DNA from: a bacterium
GTDB taxonomy: Bacteria > Bacteroidota > Ignavibacteria > Kapaibacteriales > UBA2268
NCBI GenBank assembly: GCA_030426865.1
Contig: JAUHXN010000177.1
Coordinates: forward strand, 1 to 6,226
Length of the DNA stretch: 6,226 bases
Direction: 5' to 3'
Part shown: positions 4,979 through 6,226 of the stretch, one piece after another
Numbering within the stretch: the stretch's first letter is position 1
Layout of the letters: each line of letters starts with the position of its first letter
The notes under the pieces: generated by a model
Told to the model about the DNA's origin: nothing
Databases searched by the model: none
The model's input: the letters and a program-made list of their open reading frames with translations, nothing else
Translations under genes and position numbers: made by a program

Positions 4979-5011
4979 GTAATTACAATTATTATTAAAT
5001 TGAAGTAAATA

Positions 5012-5017
5012 TATAAT
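5012..5017 (+). promoter_or_regulatory. Predicted -10 box of the WYL gene
   Basis: A consensus TATAAT ends 12 bp before the ATG at 5030, implying a very short leader of about 6 nt, or use of a different start. No good -35 box is 17 bp upstream. GGAAA (5018-5022) could serve as a weak ribosome site only if transcription starts further upstream. Confidence 0.35.
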
Positions 5018-5029
5018 GGAAATTCTAAA

Positions 5030-6094
5030 ATGTCAAAGAATAAATTAGCTCTTATAAGGTTTAAAGTAATTGATGAATGCTTGAGAAATAAGTTTAAAAA
5101 ATGGACTCTTAATGATCTAGTATCAGAAGTATCTGAGGCTTTATATGAGTATGAAGGAATACAAAATGGAGTAGGGGTAAGGACTATTCAGCAAGATATT
5201 ATGAATATGAGGTCTGATAAATTGGGTTACAATGCCCCAATTGTAGTATATGATAGGAAGTATTATAAATATGATGACGATGATTATAGTATAACAAAGA
5301 TTCCTATTTCATCTAATGACTTAGACAAAATGAATCAAGCAGTGAATATTCTAAAACAATTCAGAGGTTTCAATCACTTTACTGACCTAACAGAAATGAT
5401 TACAAAGCTAGAGAGTAAAGTACATTCTTCTAAATACAAAGAGAAATCATATATATTATTCGAAAAAAATGACTTATTAAAAGGGATTGAGTATTTAGAT
5501 CCAATCCATAAGATAATGCTACAAAAAAAGGCGATATTAGTCGAATACAAATCATTTACTGCAGATAATTCTTCTCAAATTATAGTTTCACCTTATTTTT
5601 TGAAAGAATATAGAAATAGATGGTTTCTACTTTGTAGAAATAATAAGAATGATAATATATTAACACTTGCACTTGATAGAATATTGGATGTATCATCATT
5701 ATCTACTGATTTATTTATCTCTCCTAGTGAAGAAATTAATGAGGAATATTATAGTAATCTAGTTGGTGTAACAAAGACACCTAATCAAAGACCAATTAAT
5801 ATAACGTTTATAGTTGACGATTATACTTTACCATATATATTAACTAAACCAATTCATTCAACTCAAAAGTTATTAGAAACGAAAAGAAATCAAAATAAAC
5901 TAAGAATTAGAGTTATTTGGAACTTTGAAATTGAAAGAGAATTAATGGGGTTTGGAGAGACTTTAACCGTTATTACCCCTAGGAAACTCAGGCTAAAATT
6001 ATTGGATAAGTATAAACATGCATTCAATAATTATGATGTAGTCAATAATGAGATGATAAAAATAGAAAAGTCTAAATTGCAAAAACAAGAATAA
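5030..6094 (+). CDS. WYL-domain transcriptional regulator
   Basis: This is a DNA-binding regulator with the layout N-terminal helix-turn-helix, WYL ligand-sensing domain, and C-terminal WCX extension. Residues about 5-85 form the winged HTH, with VGVRTIQQDIMNMR (48-61) as the likely recognition segment. The WYL domain spans about 160-222. It includes ILVEYKSF (169-176), IIVSPYFLKEYRNRWFLLCR (184-203) and LALDRILDV (213-221); the naming triad is WFL here (198-200). WCX covers about 256-330 and ends GFGETLTVITPRKLRLKLL (307-325). WYL domains are Sm-like folds thought to sense nucleic acid or nucleotide ligands, and such proteins often control defence or stress operons. The protein is cytoplasmic. 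It is divergent from the tRNA-like RNA and the slipin, so it is a natural candidate regulator of both. Base composition is very AT-rich, with AGA as the main arginine codon. The start fits the family. Confidence 0.88.
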   Translation: MSKNKLALIRFKVIDECLRNKFKKWTLNDLVSEVSEALYEYEGIQNGVGVRTIQQDIMNMRSDKLGYNAPIVVYDRKYYKYDDDDYSITKIPISSNDLDKMNQAVNILKQFRGFNHFTDLTEMITKLESKVHSSKYKEKSYILFEKNDLLKGIEYLDPIHKIMLQKKAILVEYKSFTADNSSQIIVSPYFLKEYRNRWFLLCRNNKNDNILTLALDRILDVSSLSTDLFISPSEEINEEYYSNLVGVTKTPNQRPINITFIVDDYTLPYILTKPIHSTQKLLETKRNQNKLRIRVIWNFEIERELMGFGETLTVITPRKLRLKLLDKYKHAFNNYDVVNNEMIKIEKSKLQKQE

Positions 6095-6110
6095 TTCATT
6101 ACTTTGGAAA

Positions 6111-6226
6111 ATGAAAAAATTCATCTTATTGCTGATATTAATTCTACTTCTTTCTTGCAACAAAAGTCCGGAGCAGATTAATAAAAGTCAACCAACCCCA
6201 TCAAAAACTTCAATAGTAATACTCGG
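6111..6226 (+). CDS. Putative lipoprotein, N-terminal fragment
   Basis: Only 38 complete codons are inside the window. The protein starts MKKF, followed by a strongly hydrophobic Leu/Ile stretch (5-14) and a lipobox LLSC with the acceptor cysteine at residue 16 and Asn at +2. This indicates export and lipid anchoring. A Ser/Pro/Lys/Asn-rich linker (17-34) follows, then a beta-strand-like SIVILG at the edge. That last segment resembles the beginning of an SGNH/GDSL hydrolase domain, but too little is visible to call it. The ATG lies 16 bp after the WYL stop with only TGGAAA before it, so co-transcription with the WYL gene is possible. Confidence 0.75.
   Translation, partial: MKKFILLLILILLLSCNKSPEQINKSQPTPSKTSIVIL

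Noticed and set aside
4343..4980. CRISPR array or insertion-sequence ends in the long spacer
   Set aside because: No regularly spaced direct repeats, no transposase fragment and no flanking target duplications are present; the repeats seen are local hairpins and short dyads.
5017..5049. Short upstream reading frame overlapping the WYL start
   Set aside because: It has only 10 codons in another frame, and its ATG is formed by the last base of the TATAAT box; nothing supports its translation.

Overview
The window is an AT-rich bacterial segment with compact housekeeping genes on the left and an accessory-looking regulatory/RNA locus on the right. Gene content and protein style (a lysine-tailed dehydrogenase E1, a slipin lacking any membrane segment, a WYL regulator with WFL, weak or absent Shine-Dalgarno sequences in front of most genes) suggest the Bacteroidota/Ignavibacteriota/Kapabacteria side of the bacterial tree. 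This placement is an inference from protein style, with moderate to low confidence.

Left half (1-3081): the 5' part of a 2-oxoacid dehydrogenase E1 gene runs off the left edge on the minus strand. It is divergent from holB (DNA polymerase III delta' subunit, plus strand). holB converges on a small FmdB-family gene, and the two stop codons share a CTAG palindrome. The FmdB-like gene lies 65 bp downstream of trpS on the minus strand and may be co-transcribed with it. A strong intrinsic terminator (3042-3081, minus) closes the slipin transcript before trpS.

Right half (3113-6226): a minus-strand slipin (SPFH/band 7) gene and a plus-strand WYL-domain regulator diverge across an approximately 820 bp non-coding region. 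That region holds the most interesting signal in the window. Read on the minus strand, 4649-4501 encodes two tandem tRNA-like modules in which the usual tRNA order is permuted. Each runs T-arm, then a closed acceptor-stem hairpin, then T8-A9, then D-arm, with canonical T-loop and D-loop elbow residues. Neither has a CCA end, and neither has an open acceptor stem. The first module also forms an anticodon-type stem between its two ends, with a 5-nt variable loop. This matches, as I recall it, the topology of bacterial YrlA-type Y RNAs, which mimic tRNA. The second is followed by a complete anticodon-arm-like hairpin. A TATAAT box lies just upstream of the RNA, the slipin has its own TTGACT/TATAAT promoter, and dyad-symmetric candidate operators sit near both the slipin and the WYL promoters.

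Working model (inference): the slipin, the tRNA-mimic RNA and the WYL regulator form one stress or RNA-repair type island, comparable with rsr-yrlBA-rtcBA type loci. Neither RtcB nor a Ro60/Rsr (TROVE) gene is inside the window, so that link needs the flanking sequence. A lipoprotein gene begins at the right edge, 16 bp after the WYL gene.
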